Source of the DNA: Ignavibacteria bacterium
Lineage (GTDB): Bacteria; Bacteroidota; Ignavibacteria; Ignavibacteriales; Melioribacteraceae
DNA length: 11,259 nucleotides
Assembly (NCBI GenBank): GCA_003233295.1
Contig: QILJ01000132.1
Coordinates: 1-11,259, forward strand
Direction of reading: 5' to 3'
Shown here: positions 1 through 8,167 of the stretch, one piece after another
Layout of the letters: each line of letters starts with the position of its first letter
How positions within the stretch are numbered: the stretch's first letter is position 1
The notes under the pieces: generated by a model
Told to the model about the DNA's origin: nothing
The model's database searches: none
Seen by the model: only the letters and a program-made list of their open reading frames with translations
Made by a program: the position numbers and the translations under genes

Positions 1-2572
1 TGGATATTGAGTGATCGATCTTTTCGCGGTTCTCTTCCGATCGGCGAATCGCTTCCTTAGTATTATGCAGTTGTCCGAATAATCTTTCAAGTTCAAGCTT
101 GCTCTGATTGAACTGATCAAGAAGCTCGTTATAAGCTGTTTCATGCTCTTTCTGTTCGTTGAGTTTTGCTTCTAATTCAAATTGAATACTTTCGCGTTCC
201 AAGGCAAGAGAATTGTACTCATTCTGCAGATCATCCAATAAACTGTTTTGATTGAATGAATCCGAAACAAAGTCGTTTATCTTTTTCTGAGCATTTTCAA
301 TTTCTTCATTTGCTTTTTTCTTCTCAAACTCTATTTGGGAAATCTGTTTTTCAATGTTGTTTATATCATTAAGCAGCGTTCTGCCTTGATCCGATAAGTC
401 GTGAAGATTTATCGACTCTAATTTATCTTCAGTTTGAGCAATTTGTTCGGCGATCTTTATGAGATTATCTTCATATTTAGGGTATTCTTTTTTCAGGTCT
501 TCCAGAAGTTGTCTTCTACCAAACAAAGTTTCGTCAAGCTGCGGTGACGAACCTGCTTCAATGACACCGTTGGACCGTACAAAATCACCTTCAAGTGTTA
601 CGAAAGAAAATTGAGGATATTTTTCATTTAACAAAACAGCAGATTCAAGGTCCTTAGTAACTGCGATATTTGCTAACAGATTTTGAAAGTAAGGTTTCCA
701 CTTATCGGAAGTATCAACAAGCTCGGAAGCCCAGTTGATAAATTGATTTCCTTTCGCAAGTTTTTTTGCTTTACGTTTTTTATCAAAGGAAGTTAATTTA
801 GCAATCAATCCTTTGTTAGCATCCGATTTTTTCAGCAGATAGAAAGATGCTTTGCCGAGTTCATATTTTTTCAAATAGTCAATTGCGTTTTTAAGGTCAT
901 CAAGATGTTCAATAAATAAATTATTCAAAACATCTTTAAGAGCGGCATTTAATGCAAGGCGGTATTTTTCACTCGTGTTACCTACGTCAGCTACAATTGT
1001 TCTGTCATTTTCTGTCCAACTGCTGTTTCCCAGTAAAACTTTTGAACCTTTTGATACGCCTTCCAAATTAGCAACCAGCGATTGGATCAGTTCAATTTTA
1101 TTTTTGATACCGGCAATAACATTTCTTCCTTCGAGTTCCTGTTTATGCAGATCATTTAGATGTGCTTCAAGTTCTTTCTTTTCTTTTTCCTTTGCAACAT
1201 ATTCCGCATCCGATTCAGCAATCTTTTTTTCTACATCTTCTCTTTCCTGGGTCAGTTCTTCCAAGTAGCCAACTGTTTTTGCAATGTTGCTTGTAGTATC
1301 CTGAATGAACTTATTGAGTTTCTGAATTTCAAGATCCGATTTTTCAGTAAGATCTTTCGTGTTATTGATTTTATTCTCGGACTGCGTAATTTTTCTTTCC
1401 AGTTCATTCAGTTTTTCAGTTTCAGCTTTTACACTTTCTCTGAATTTTTCAAGTTCATCTTTTTTTGCTTCTAAAACAGAATGTCCTTCATCAATTTGAG
1501 CTTGCTTTTCTCTTACCTGATCTTCATAATCAGTCAGTAATTGCTTGCTGGTTTCAATTGTGGATTCATTCTCAATTTTTTGAAAGTTAAACTCCTCCAA
1601 TTCCAAGCGGTAATTTTCAAGATTTCTCCGCAGAACTTTATCGCGTTCCTGCGCAACGGAAATGTTTCTTTCTTTATCGTGCAGTTTATTTGTATTGTCA
1701 GAAAGCTCCTGTCTTTTTTCGCTTAGTTCATATTCAATTGAAGATATTTTATCTCTGAATGAGATCAACTCATTTTCAATTTTTCTCGTGTTAAGATCGA
1801 TCTCTTCCTTCTGTTTGTCTGATTCAATTTTCGTTTCTTGCAGTTGGTTTAATTCCAATGTGAACTTAGAATATTCACGTTCTGCAAGGTCTAATTCTTT
1901 TTCCCTTAAAATTGAATGGATCTGGTTATACTTATCAGCTTTCTTCGCTTGTCTGGATAGGGAATTAACAGTTTTCTGTACTTCACTTACTATATCGTTC
2001 ACACGGGTTAAATCAGATTTAACATCGTCCAGTCTTTTTAATGTTAAACGTCTTCTCAGTTTATACTTATTAACACCGGCAGCCTCTTCAAACAGATGAC
2101 GTCTTTCATCCGCCTTACTGCTCAAGATAGTTTCAACCATCTTAAGCTCAATAACCGAATAAGCATTTGTGCCCATTCCTGTGTCCATAAAAAGATTAGT
2201 GATGTCCTTTAACCTGCAGATATTCTTATTCAGCAAATACTCACTTTCACCGGATCTGAATATTCTTCGTGTAATTGTCACTTCGGAATATTCGGTAGGG
2301 AGGATGCCTTTATCGTTGACCAAAGTTAATGATATTTCAGCCATTCCCATCGGCTTACTTTTCCGGGTACCGTTGAAAATGACATTTTCCATTTTATCAC
2401 TGCGGAGAGTGCTGCTTTTCTGCTCACCTAATACCCATCTAATTCCATCAATGATATTAGTTTTGCCGCAGCCGTTTGGACCTACTATACCCGTAATACC
2501 CCTATTAAAGTTAATAACGGTTTTATTGGCAAAAGATTTAAAACCAAATATTTCCAGCTTAGATAGATACAA
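1..2572 (-). CDS. smc: Chromosome segregation protein SMC, N-terminal ~857 residues (cut by window edge)
   Basis: SMC is the ATPase of the bacterial condensin (with ScpA/ScpB) that organises and segregates the chromosome. I translated this open frame by hand from the minus strand. It begins MYLSKLEIFGFKSF, has Walker A GPNGCGKT at residues 31-38, the LGEQKSSTLR segment of the N-terminal head, and FEEAAG after the Q-loop region. A long charged coiled coil spans about 170-500, a hinge about 500-670 (it includes YRLALNAAL, NAIDYLKKYELGKASF and GDFVRSNGVIEAGS), and a returning coiled coil follows to the edge. The family is usually near 1,170-1,200 residues, so the rest of the coil and the C-terminal head (signature motif, Walker B) lie outside. 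The start is TTG at 2572: an in-frame TGA directly precedes it, and AGGA sits 9 bases upstream, overlapping the stop of the previous gene. The residue at the usual Q-loop glutamine appears to be Leu143. No frameshift was seen. Confidence 0.96.
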   Translation of the reverse strand, partial: MYLSKLEIFGFKSFANKTVINFNRGITGIVGPNGCGKTNIIDGIRWVLGEQKSSTLRSDKMENVIFNGTRKSKPMGMAEISLTLVNDKGILPTEYSEVTITRRIFRSGESEYLLNKNICRLKDITNLFMDTGMGTNAYSVIELKMVETILSSKADERRHLFEEAAGVNKYKLRRRLTLKRLDDVKSDLTRVNDIVSEVQKTVNSLSRQAKKADKYNQIHSILREKELDLAEREYSKFTLELNQLQETKIESDKQKEEIDLNTRKIENELISFRDKISSIEYELSEKRQELSDNTNKLHDKERNISVAQERDKVLRRNLENYRLELEEFNFQKIENESTIETSKQLLTDYEDQVREKQAQIDEGHSVLEAKKDELEKFRESVKAETEKLNELERKITQSENKINNTKDLTEKSDLEIQKLNKFIQDTTSNIAKTVGYLEELTQEREDVEKKIAESDAEYVAKEKEKKELEAHLNDLHKQELEGRNVIAGIKNKIELIQSLVANLEGVSKGSKVLLGNSSWTENDRTIVADVGNTSEKYRLALNAALKDVLNNLFIEHLDDLKNAIDYLKKYELGKASFYLLKKSDANKGLIAKLTSFDKKRKAKKLAKGNQFINWASELVDTSDKWKPYFQNLLANIAVTKDLESAVLLNEKYPQFSFVTLEGDFVRSNGVIEAGSSPQLDETLFGRRQLLEDLKKEYPKYEDNLIKIAEQIAQTEDKLESINLHDLSDQGRTLLNDINNIEKQISQIEFEKKKANEEIENAQKKINDFVSDSFNQNSLLDDLQNEYNSLALERESIQFELEAKLNEQKEHETAYNELLDQFNQSKLELERLFGQLHNTKEAIRRSEENREKIDHSIS

Positions 2573-2586
2573 TCAGCTCGTTCCTA
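2573..2586 (-). promoter_or_regulatory. smc ribosome binding site overlapping the upstream stop codon
   Basis: On the minus strand the upstream gene ends with TAG (2586-2584). The AG of this stop plus the next bases form AGGA, which lies 9 bases before the TTG start of smc. Only 11 bases separate the two genes. This arrangement is typical of translational coupling, where ribosomes ending the first gene start the second. It also fixes the unusual TTG start, because the codon before it is an in-frame stop. Confidence 0.75.
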
Positions 2587-5097
2587 CAAATGTTGAAATT
2601 GTTTAAAAGTATTGATTATATAGTCAATAGATGCGTAGGTAAACTGATAGTAAGCTAATGTGCCCCCGGCAAGAATCAAAAACAGAAGTATTGCATAGAA
2701 ATATACTCGTACAGGACCAACATCAAATATTACATAAACCCCTTTCAGCAGTCTTTGTATAGTCCAGATAAAAAATAAAAATAAAAATATGTATAAATAA
2801 GTATTGAACATATTGATTTCTAAAATTCTGTATAAAACCATAGTGAGCGGAAGGAGAATAACAACCGGCAGATAAGCCCAGACAATGGTAAAGAATATAT
2901 TTCTATAATAGATCTTTGTCCTTATGAAAAATGATGCCCACTTAATTAAAATACTGATCACCAAAAACGAGAGTAAACTAATAGCGAATAAAAGGAAGAA
3001 TGCCTCAACAGGATTCCATGCAAAATAACTCACGAAATCAATGATTGAAGGATTACCAAACGCGATGAGTAATTTATCATATAATAAATTCGATCGAAGA
3101 TAATAAAAAAGATTGTTTAGCAGCAAAGCGTGCGCCCCTGCCAGAATTACCATCAAAATTGCCGAATGAATCCCGGACATGATTCTATGATCTCTGATAT
3201 CCGCAAAAAAGTTATATGGACGCAGCAAAGCTCTTATAGCATCTTCGCGGAACTTTTTCTTCGAGTTTACAAGCACACCCATAAAAATTGATAAGCCGAG
3301 ACCCATAAAAATAAAAAACAATGGAGCGTCGTCAGCTTTATTTCCCAATGGAATCGTAATTCTGTTTGCTTTTTTCAACTTGGATTGGATTACATTGTAA
3401 CCAATCCTGTTCACGTTTCTATCAGCAGCAAGAATTCCAATTTGATAATAATTATTTGTGGAGAACTTAGTATAAAGTGAGTTAAAATCTCCGTAATAAT
3501 CAAACATACTATTGATAAAAAATCCGGCAGATTTAAGCGACTTGGAAAGATTGATAGTTTCTTCGAAAAATTTAGCCTGCCCTTCAATAGAAAACTCATT
3601 CAAATATCCGTTTGTATTTCCTTTATAAGATGGATAAGTAGCGCCGCTAATGAATATCTTGCTGGCTCCCAAACTTTGTACGGAATTTTCAAGTTTGTTT
3701 TGAATTCTTGCCATATTTGGTGAATAGAGCTCAACTCCATATAGATCAAGACCTTCAACAACTTTTGTTGGATATCCGATAAAGGAAGCATAAGTAAGCT
3801 TGTTCTTTTTCTCAACAGTATTCAGCAAATCGGTGATAAATCTTGATTGCGGTGCAGAATCAGCAATGTAGCTGCCTCCCAAGCCAATTCCTAACACGAT
3901 AGGATGATCAAAATAAGCTTGATAAAGATCTTTAAAATATTCAGTTGCTCTATCTTTAAAATTTGTATCGTCGGCAAAACTTTCCGGGAATGAGTTCAGC
4001 GGCATTTCAACAAATGCGAACAGACCTAATTCCTGACAAATATTCAAAGCGAACGGATGCGGAGTTGCTTTAGCAAAGCGAACACTATTTACACCCAAAT
4101 TCTTTATTATCTGCAAGTCTTCTCTTAACTGCTTATAACTAATAAGACTTCCGTAATTTTCATCCGAAATGATGTAAGTTACTCCTTGCAGAGTTAATTT
4201 CTTCCCGTTTAATACTAATCCGTCTTCATTTTTCTGAAGATCATAGAAGATCAAGTTCTTCTGAATTTCATCAACCACCGAATCATTTTTGGTTAATGTG
4301 AATTTAGCCACATAATTATTCGGATTTTCAGGAGACCACAGTTCAATATTTTTTAGAGTAATATTGTGGCTTGCTAACTTTTTAATGTTACCAGCCGGAT
4401 CGACTAAAACAACTCCTAAGCGGTATTTGCTTCTGTCGCGCTTTTTGTAAATATAATCGATCGAAAAATTAAAATTAATTTTCGCAGAAGTCCTCTTTTT
4501 GTTGAATTCTGCAGTATAGTTTAAAAGCTCTAAATGCTCTTTCGGAATAACTTCAAGAAATACTTCACGCAGAATTCCGCCCGATTCTTTTGGAAATAAA
4601 AATCTTTGATGAAGCGGGATAGTCGACCTCGAATCGAGTTCATCGCTTATTTTAAGAGTAAGAATATTTTCATCTTCAATATTGATAAGTTCATTCGGGA
4701 GTTCAATTGTAAAAGGAATATCTCCCGCGGTCTTTTTTACAAGAATAAGGTCATTTAAGTAAATATCAACCAGATACGAAATACCTAAAAAATGAATTTT
4801 GAAGAAATAATTAGATATCCAACTTGTATCAATTCCCAACACTCTTTGATAAATAATAGATTTATCGGAATTGAATTTTGAAGGAACACTAATATTAACA
4901 CTTGATGTTTTAGAATCTTCGACAAATACTTTCCAATCAGAATTCAGCGGTATTATCTTTCTTGTTAAGGTATTGGAAAAATTAACAGAATCAACTTGAT
5001 ATGAATTATCAACCGGTAGTTCTTTAATTTTAATTTGTGAATAAGAAGTTGAAAAAATAAATAATAAAAGGAATAAAAACGAAAAGCGTTTTTTCAT
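2584..5097 (-). CDS. Exported glycoside-hydrolase-family-2-like protein, probably inactive, fused to a six-helix membrane domain
   Basis: I do not recognise a named gene. Numbering from the ATG at 5097 (837 residues), residues 1-20 are a signal peptide (MKKRFSFLFLLLFIF, likely cleavage after SYS). Residues about 50-185 resemble the GH2 sugar-binding jelly roll, ending in GGILREVFLE. LWSPENP at 253-259 is the hallmark at the end of the GH2 Ig-like domain. Residues 293-366 match the start of the GH2 TIM barrel (LVLNGKKLTLQGV, then a VRFAK strand, then GLFAFVEMP). By eye, the usual acid/base NE is replaced by Gly408-Ser409 in GIGLGGS, and the nucleophile Glu by Gly485 in FISGAT, so hydrolysis is doubtful. 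The C-terminal part has about six hydrophobic segments (near 591-611, 645-666, 697-718, 733-756, 766-783, 798-816) that loosely recall Yip1-type membrane domains. A longer TTG start at 5133 is possible but lies inside the promoter -7 box, so I reject it. The ATG has no clear Shine-Dalgarno sequence. It is the first gene of an operon with smc. Confidence 0.85.
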   Translation of the reverse strand: MKKRFSFLFLLLFIFSTSYSQIKIKELPVDNSYQVDSVNFSNTLTRKIIPLNSDWKVFVEDSKTSSVNISVPSKFNSDKSIIYQRVLGIDTSWISNYFFKIHFLGISYLVDIYLNDLILVKKTAGDIPFTIELPNELINIEDENILTLKISDELDSRSTIPLHQRFLFPKESGGILREVFLEVIPKEHLELLNYTAEFNKKRTSAKINFNFSIDYIYKKRDRSKYRLGVVLVDPAGNIKKLASHNITLKNIELWSPENPNNYVAKFTLTKNDSVVDEIQKNLIFYDLQKNEDGLVLNGKKLTLQGVTYIISDENYGSLISYKQLREDLQIIKNLGVNSVRFAKATPHPFALNICQELGLFAFVEMPLNSFPESFADDTNFKDRATEYFKDLYQAYFDHPIVLGIGLGGSYIADSAPQSRFITDLLNTVEKKNKLTYASFIGYPTKVVEGLDLYGVELYSPNMARIQNKLENSVQSLGASKIFISGATYPSYKGNTNGYLNEFSIEGQAKFFEETINLSKSLKSAGFFINSMFDYYGDFNSLYTKFSTNNYYQIGILAADRNVNRIGYNVIQSKLKKANRITIPLGNKADDAPLFFIFMGLGLSIFMGVLVNSKKKFREDAIRALLRPYNFFADIRDHRIMSGIHSAILMVILAGAHALLLNNLFYYLRSNLLYDKLLIAFGNPSIIDFVSYFAWNPVEAFFLLFAISLLSFLVISILIKWASFFIRTKIYYRNIFFTIVWAYLPVVILLPLTMVLYRILEINMFNTYLYIFLFLFFIWTIQRLLKGVYVIFDVGPVRVYFYAILLFLILAGGTLAYYQFTYASIDYIINTFKQFQHL

Positions 5098-5130
5098 AAT
5101 TTTCAGCGTTTTTCTAAAAAATGACAAGTG

Positions 5131-5162
5131 CAAATATACTAAAAGAAAGAGGCGAAATCAAT
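5131..5162 (-). promoter_or_regulatory. Bacteroidota-type promoter for the GH2-like gene and smc
   Basis: Read on the minus strand, ATTG (5162-5159), a 20-base spacer, then TATATTTG (5138-5131). The -7 box is an exact match to the TAnnTTTG consensus known from Bacteroidota, and ATTG is one base from the -33 TTTG. Transcription would begin a few bases downstream, leaving a leader of roughly 30 bases before the ATG at 5097. The last three bases of the box are part of the alternative TTG start codon, which argues against that start. Confidence 0.6.
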
Positions 5163-5340
5163 GAGAAAATCGGCTAAAATAAAGCATAATAACGATTTAC
5201 GAATTATTTTTTATAATGAAACTTTGTGATTTAAATCATAAATTTTAATTAGAGAATATTTTATTTTATGTGCTAAATAGTTGAAAAATAATTTAATATC
5301 CATTTGTCTTTTTAGGTTTTAATATTTCTGGAGAAATAAC
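5163..5340. other. AT-rich divergent intergenic region
   Basis: This stretch separates the GH2-like operon promoter from the lipoprotein gene and is very A+T rich. The plus-strand promoter of the lipoprotein gene should lie here, but I cannot fix it. The best -7-like boxes are AAACTTTG (5219-5226), TCCATTTG (5299-5306) and TAGGTTTT (5313-5320); each differs from TAnnTTTG by one base and none has a clear TTG at the right spacing. No RNA gene or strong hairpin was seen. Confidence 0.4.
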
Positions 5341-7803
5341 ATGTTACAGAAAAATTCCTTTTTTACAAAGTTGTTCTATGTAAGTATTTTCGTTTTCTTA
5401 TCAACTTTTCTATTTCAAACATGTTCGAATGATAACCCTGTTTCGCCGCCGGATGGAGATGGGAATGAAGCAAAACTGGATACTATCATTAATGTTGATA
5501 TGTCCGATGCAACTATTACTTATAAAGATAACGTTAGTATATTAATTCCGCAGGGAACAGTTTCCGGTGATACAAAATTGATTGTTAAAGAATTAACAAG
5601 TAGTTCAGTTCCAACTGATTCCGAGATGGAATTTCCAAATGCATATGAAATAACTTTGGGCAATCAGCATATTTTTGATAAGCCATTGAAAATAACATTG
5701 AAATATGATCCGCAAAAATTAAATGAAGGAAAACTAAAATATAAAATTGGTGCTGCTTACTATGATGAAACATTGAAAAGGTGGGCGTTATTTCAAGATG
5801 TTTCTGTCGATTCTGTAGAAAACACTGTTTCTTTTACTACATCACATCTTACAAAACTAAGTTGGTGGAAATTCAAAAAAGTTCTTGGATATACCGATTA
5901 TTTAACAAGTCCCCATTTTATAATTTATTGGACAGATGGAACAGTACCTTCAAATACCGATTACAAATCAAGTTTAACTAGTCATAAAGGAACTGCTCCT
6001 TATTATATTCAGGATATTCTTTATTATTTGGAGGAAGCTCGGCAAGTTTACGAAGATAAGAAATTAACAGTACCCAAAGATACAACCAATAAAGCAGAAG
6101 TTAGAATATTAGAATTATCAAAAGGAGAAGATGGCAACACAAGTTACTTTGGTTTTATTAGAATAAGTCAAAATATTAAAAAAGATAGTTATTTTTCACA
6201 AGAGGAGTTAGTTAAAATTACTTGTGCACATGAACTGTTGCATTATGTTCAAGATTATTACTATATGTTTACATTTGAAGGTAATATTATCAAATGGTGG
6301 TTGGAAGCAACCGCTGTACAAGCTGATAGAATAGTTTGGCCTAATAAATCGAAATTCGAAGCAATAAATTACGCTGATGGTTTAATAGACGGTCAGCTTG
6401 AACGATCATGGGATGATTGTAATAGTGATCCTAATTACTATATTGCAGGAGGATTTTTAACCTACTTAACTACCTATCGTGATGGTCCTAAATTAAGTAT
6501 TCCAAAAATTATTATTGAATCTGGTAAAGCGACTAATGTTAGCTATTTCAGGACTATATTAAATGATTATTTGAAGAGTAACCTTTCATCATATGGTATT
6601 GGTCATGAGTATAGAGATTATATCAAATGGGCTTATGAGCATAGAGGTCCAATTAAAATTAATTACACACCTCCGCTCCAAGCAGGAAATGGAAAATATG
6701 TTGTACCAGTAAGATTAACGGAAACAGATCCTTCTTGGAATGGGAATGTTACAATCCCATATTTAGCGGCAAAAATGGTTAAAATTATTTCGCCTACATC
6801 TCAAGGATCAACAACATTTAAGATAGTTGTGAATAACCAGGATACTCAAATCGAACAATATGTATATGTTACGGATAAAGACAAAACTGTTTACAAAAAA
6901 TACTTGATAAAAAATGATACACTAAAAATTAATTTGGAAAGTAAAAATCAATGGATAGATATACTGAGTTGTAATATTTTCAAAGATGACAATGGAAGTT
7001 TCGATTTAAGCGTTGAGTTAATACAAGCTCCTACAATAACAAGCATTACTCCTGCTACAGCATCCGTTGGTGATGTTGTCCAGATCAAAGGGAACAATTT
7101 CGGAAGTAACTCAAATTCCGGAGAGGTATGGTTTGGTGCAATAAAAGCTCTAGCTTCCGACATTGTATCGTGGCTTGACAATCAAATAGATGTAAAAGTT
7201 CCTGAAGGCGCAGTTACTGGTGATGTTCACATTGTAGCTGATGGTGAGAAAAGCAATGGTGTTAGTTTTACAGTCAAAGATTCCTTAATAGTTAATCATC
7301 CCGGTTTTGAATCTTGGTTTTCTTGTGTTTTACATAGAACTTTTTCAAATGGGGACCCTGATGATTATTCAACGTTTTTCTCACCATATTTATACGCATA
7401 TGAAGATTCCACAATGACAATAAATAATAATGTACTTAGCTATACAATAACCTATAATGAAAAGAAAACGATTAAATTAATTTTAACTGTTGATGATTTA
7501 AGAAATCCAACTTTGATTACTGATTTTGAATATACTGAAACGATTGATGAACCCACAGATCAATATGGAGATTCTTTTTTCGAAAAAACAAAAATTACTG
7601 GGAAAAATATTCCCCTTTCTTTTGAAGATTCTGGTGTAGACATTAAAAAATTCAAAATTGAAGGTGATGTTTCTTCTAATATTATTAATATTGAATATAC
7701 TTCAACTTCCAATAATTCTGTAACAGGTTATTGGAGTAATTATGAACTGACTAGTTATGACGTAACTAATAGTAAAATATATATCACTTACAGTATTGAA
7801 TAA
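5341..7803 (+). CDS. Putative lipoprotein zinc metallopeptidase with ZU5-like and IPT/TIG domains
   Basis: I do not recognise a named gene. The 820-residue product starts with a positively charged and hydrophobic signal (residues 1-27), followed by Cys28 in LFQTC and then SNDNPVSPP. The lipobox is weak but the layout is that of an exported lipoprotein. Residues about 45-180 look like a ZU5-type beta domain (VSILIPQGTV, then FPNAYEITLG and FDKPLKITLKYD). Residues about 220-430 hold a peptidase-like domain. AHELLH puts the zinc site at His297, Glu298 and His301, and WWLEATA supplies a likely third ligand, Glu322, after a 20-residue gap, as in gluzincins. Residues about 563-646 are an IPT/TIG Ig-like domain (ITSITPATASVGDVVQIKG). 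The last ~170 residues form a beta-rich domain I cannot assign. GGAGA-like GGAGA at 5330-5334 is 6 bases before the ATG. The gene stands alone, divergent from the GH2-like operon and convergent with tpiA. Substrate unknown; probably envelope or secreted protein processing. Confidence 0.87.
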   Translation: MLQKNSFFTKLFYVSIFVFLSTFLFQTCSNDNPVSPPDGDGNEAKLDTIINVDMSDATITYKDNVSILIPQGTVSGDTKLIVKELTSSSVPTDSEMEFPNAYEITLGNQHIFDKPLKITLKYDPQKLNEGKLKYKIGAAYYDETLKRWALFQDVSVDSVENTVSFTTSHLTKLSWWKFKKVLGYTDYLTSPHFIIYWTDGTVPSNTDYKSSLTSHKGTAPYYIQDILYYLEEARQVYEDKKLTVPKDTTNKAEVRILELSKGEDGNTSYFGFIRISQNIKKDSYFSQEELVKITCAHELLHYVQDYYYMFTFEGNIIKWWLEATAVQADRIVWPNKSKFEAINYADGLIDGQLERSWDDCNSDPNYYIAGGFLTYLTTYRDGPKLSIPKIIIESGKATNVSYFRTILNDYLKSNLSSYGIGHEYRDYIKWAYEHRGPIKINYTPPLQAGNGKYVVPVRLTETDPSWNGNVTIPYLAAKMVKIISPTSQGSTTFKIVVNNQDTQIEQYVYVTDKDKTVYKKYLIKNDTLKINLESKNQWIDILSCNIFKDDNGSFDLSVELIQAPTITSITPATASVGDVVQIKGNNFGSNSNSGEVWFGAIKALASDIVSWLDNQIDVKVPEGAVTGDVHIVADGEKSNGVSFTVKDSLIVNHPGFESWFSCVLHRTFSNGDPDDYSTFFSPYLYAYEDSTMTINNNVLSYTITYNEKKTIKLILTVDDLRNPTLITDFEYTETIDEPTDQYGDSFFEKTKITGKNIPLSFEDSGVDIKKFKIEGDVSSNIINIEYTSTSNNSVTGYWSNYELTSYDVTNSKIYITYSIE

Positions 7804-7841
7804 GTTTTTATAAATAAGAAAGATTATTATTAAAAATTTTC

Positions 7842-7871
7842 AGTAGAGATTTGATTTCTCAAATCTTTACT
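7842..7871. terminator. Hairpin, 13-bp stem with TTTC loop
   Basis: The arm AGTAGAGATTTGA (7842-7854) pairs with TCAAATCTTTACT (7859-7871) with a single G/T mismatch around a 4-base loop. On the minus strand the stem is followed by GAAAATTTTT, so it could act as an intrinsic terminator for leftward transcripts from tpiA. On the plus strand no T run follows, though it lies only about 40 bases after the lipoprotein gene stop. Confidence 0.5.
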
Positions 7872-7877
7872 AGAAGC

Positions 7878-7988
7878 CTTTGCATAATCTTCCAAAATAT
7901 GTGAGATTGCCCCAAAGCGACTCTCACAGAGCCACACCTCGATGAAAGGAATCGAGGTTCGCAATGACCGATTATAGGTTATGCAAAG
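7878..7988. repeat. Compound palindromic repeat element (about 111 bp)
   Basis: The outer arms are CTTTGCATAA (7878-7887) and TTATGCAAAG (7979-7988), a perfect 10-bp inverted repeat. Inside are GTGAGA (7901-7906) with TCTCAC (7922-7927), ATTGC (7906-7910) with GCAAT (7961-7965), and an 8-bp hairpin ACCTCGAT (7936-7943) with ATCGAGGT (7951-7958) around loop GAAAGGA. Read on the minus strand the core begins GGTCATTGCGAACCTCGATT and ends in GCAATCTC, which resembles the GTCATTGCGA...GCAATCTC intergenic repeats seen in many bacterial genomes. Nested arms suggest a non-coding mobile or REP-like unit with no transposase. Confidence 0.6.
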
Positions 7989-8031
7989 CTTTCTCTTACT
8001 ACAGACGTTTTGCAATAGAATTATTTCATTA

Positions 8032-8057
8032 TCACGATTGATAAAACACAATCGTGA
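8032..8057. repeat. Perfect 9-bp inverted repeat
   Basis: TCACGATTG (8032-8040) and CAATCGTGA (8049-8057) are perfect inverted copies around the loop ATAAAACA. No T run follows on the plus strand. It may be a separate repeat piece or part of the same repeat cluster; a regulatory role is not supported by any neighbouring start site. Confidence 0.55.
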
Positions 8058-8116
8058 GACACATTTTAATAGGTTATAAAAAGTCTTTTTGAAAAAATTA
8101 GTTTGGATTTATTTTA

Positions 8117-8139
8117 CCCAACCCCGCCTGCCGGTTGGG
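8117..8139. repeat. GC-rich hairpin, CCCAACC/GGTTGGG
   Basis: A perfect 7-bp stem CCCAACC (8117-8123) and GGTTGGG (8133-8139) encloses the loop CCGCCTGCC. It is far more G+C rich than the surrounding AT-rich DNA. With the adjacent CCCCTC hairpin it resembles a two-hairpin intergenic repeat that I associate with Bacteroidota-group genomes. Confidence 0.55.
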
Positions 8140-8149
8140 CAGATCTAAA

Positions 8150-8167
8150 TCCCCTCCGAGGAGGGGA
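8150..8167 (-). terminator. GC-rich hairpin just after tpiA, possible terminator
   Basis: TCCCCTC (8150-8156) pairs with GAGGGGA (8161-8167) around CGAG, giving a 7-bp, mostly G-C stem. It begins 16 bases past the tpiA stop on the minus strand, the place where a terminator is expected. The following bases are ATTTAG rather than a U run, so termination would be imperfect. The sequence also reads as half of a dispersed CCCCTCC...GGAGGGG repeat. Confidence 0.45.

Noticed and set aside
975..2606. Several plus-strand open frames opposite smc, rich in Ser, Phe and Leu
   Set aside because: They are antisense shadows of the charged SMC coiled coil, with no start signals; the minus-strand frame is continuous and clearly SMC.
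5098..5133. Extended TTG start for the GH2-like protein
   Set aside because: It would put extra residues before a good signal peptide, and the TTG is the end of the -7 promoter box.
7830..8051. A 73-residue minus-strand open frame in the gene-free region
   Set aside because: It lies wholly within the inverted-repeat cluster, has no ribosome binding site and its composition simply follows the palindromes.
7901..8057. CRISPR array or tRNA gene in the repeat cluster
   Set aside because: The repeats are inverted and all different, with no regular spacing, and no cloverleaf or tRNA consensus boxes could be seen.
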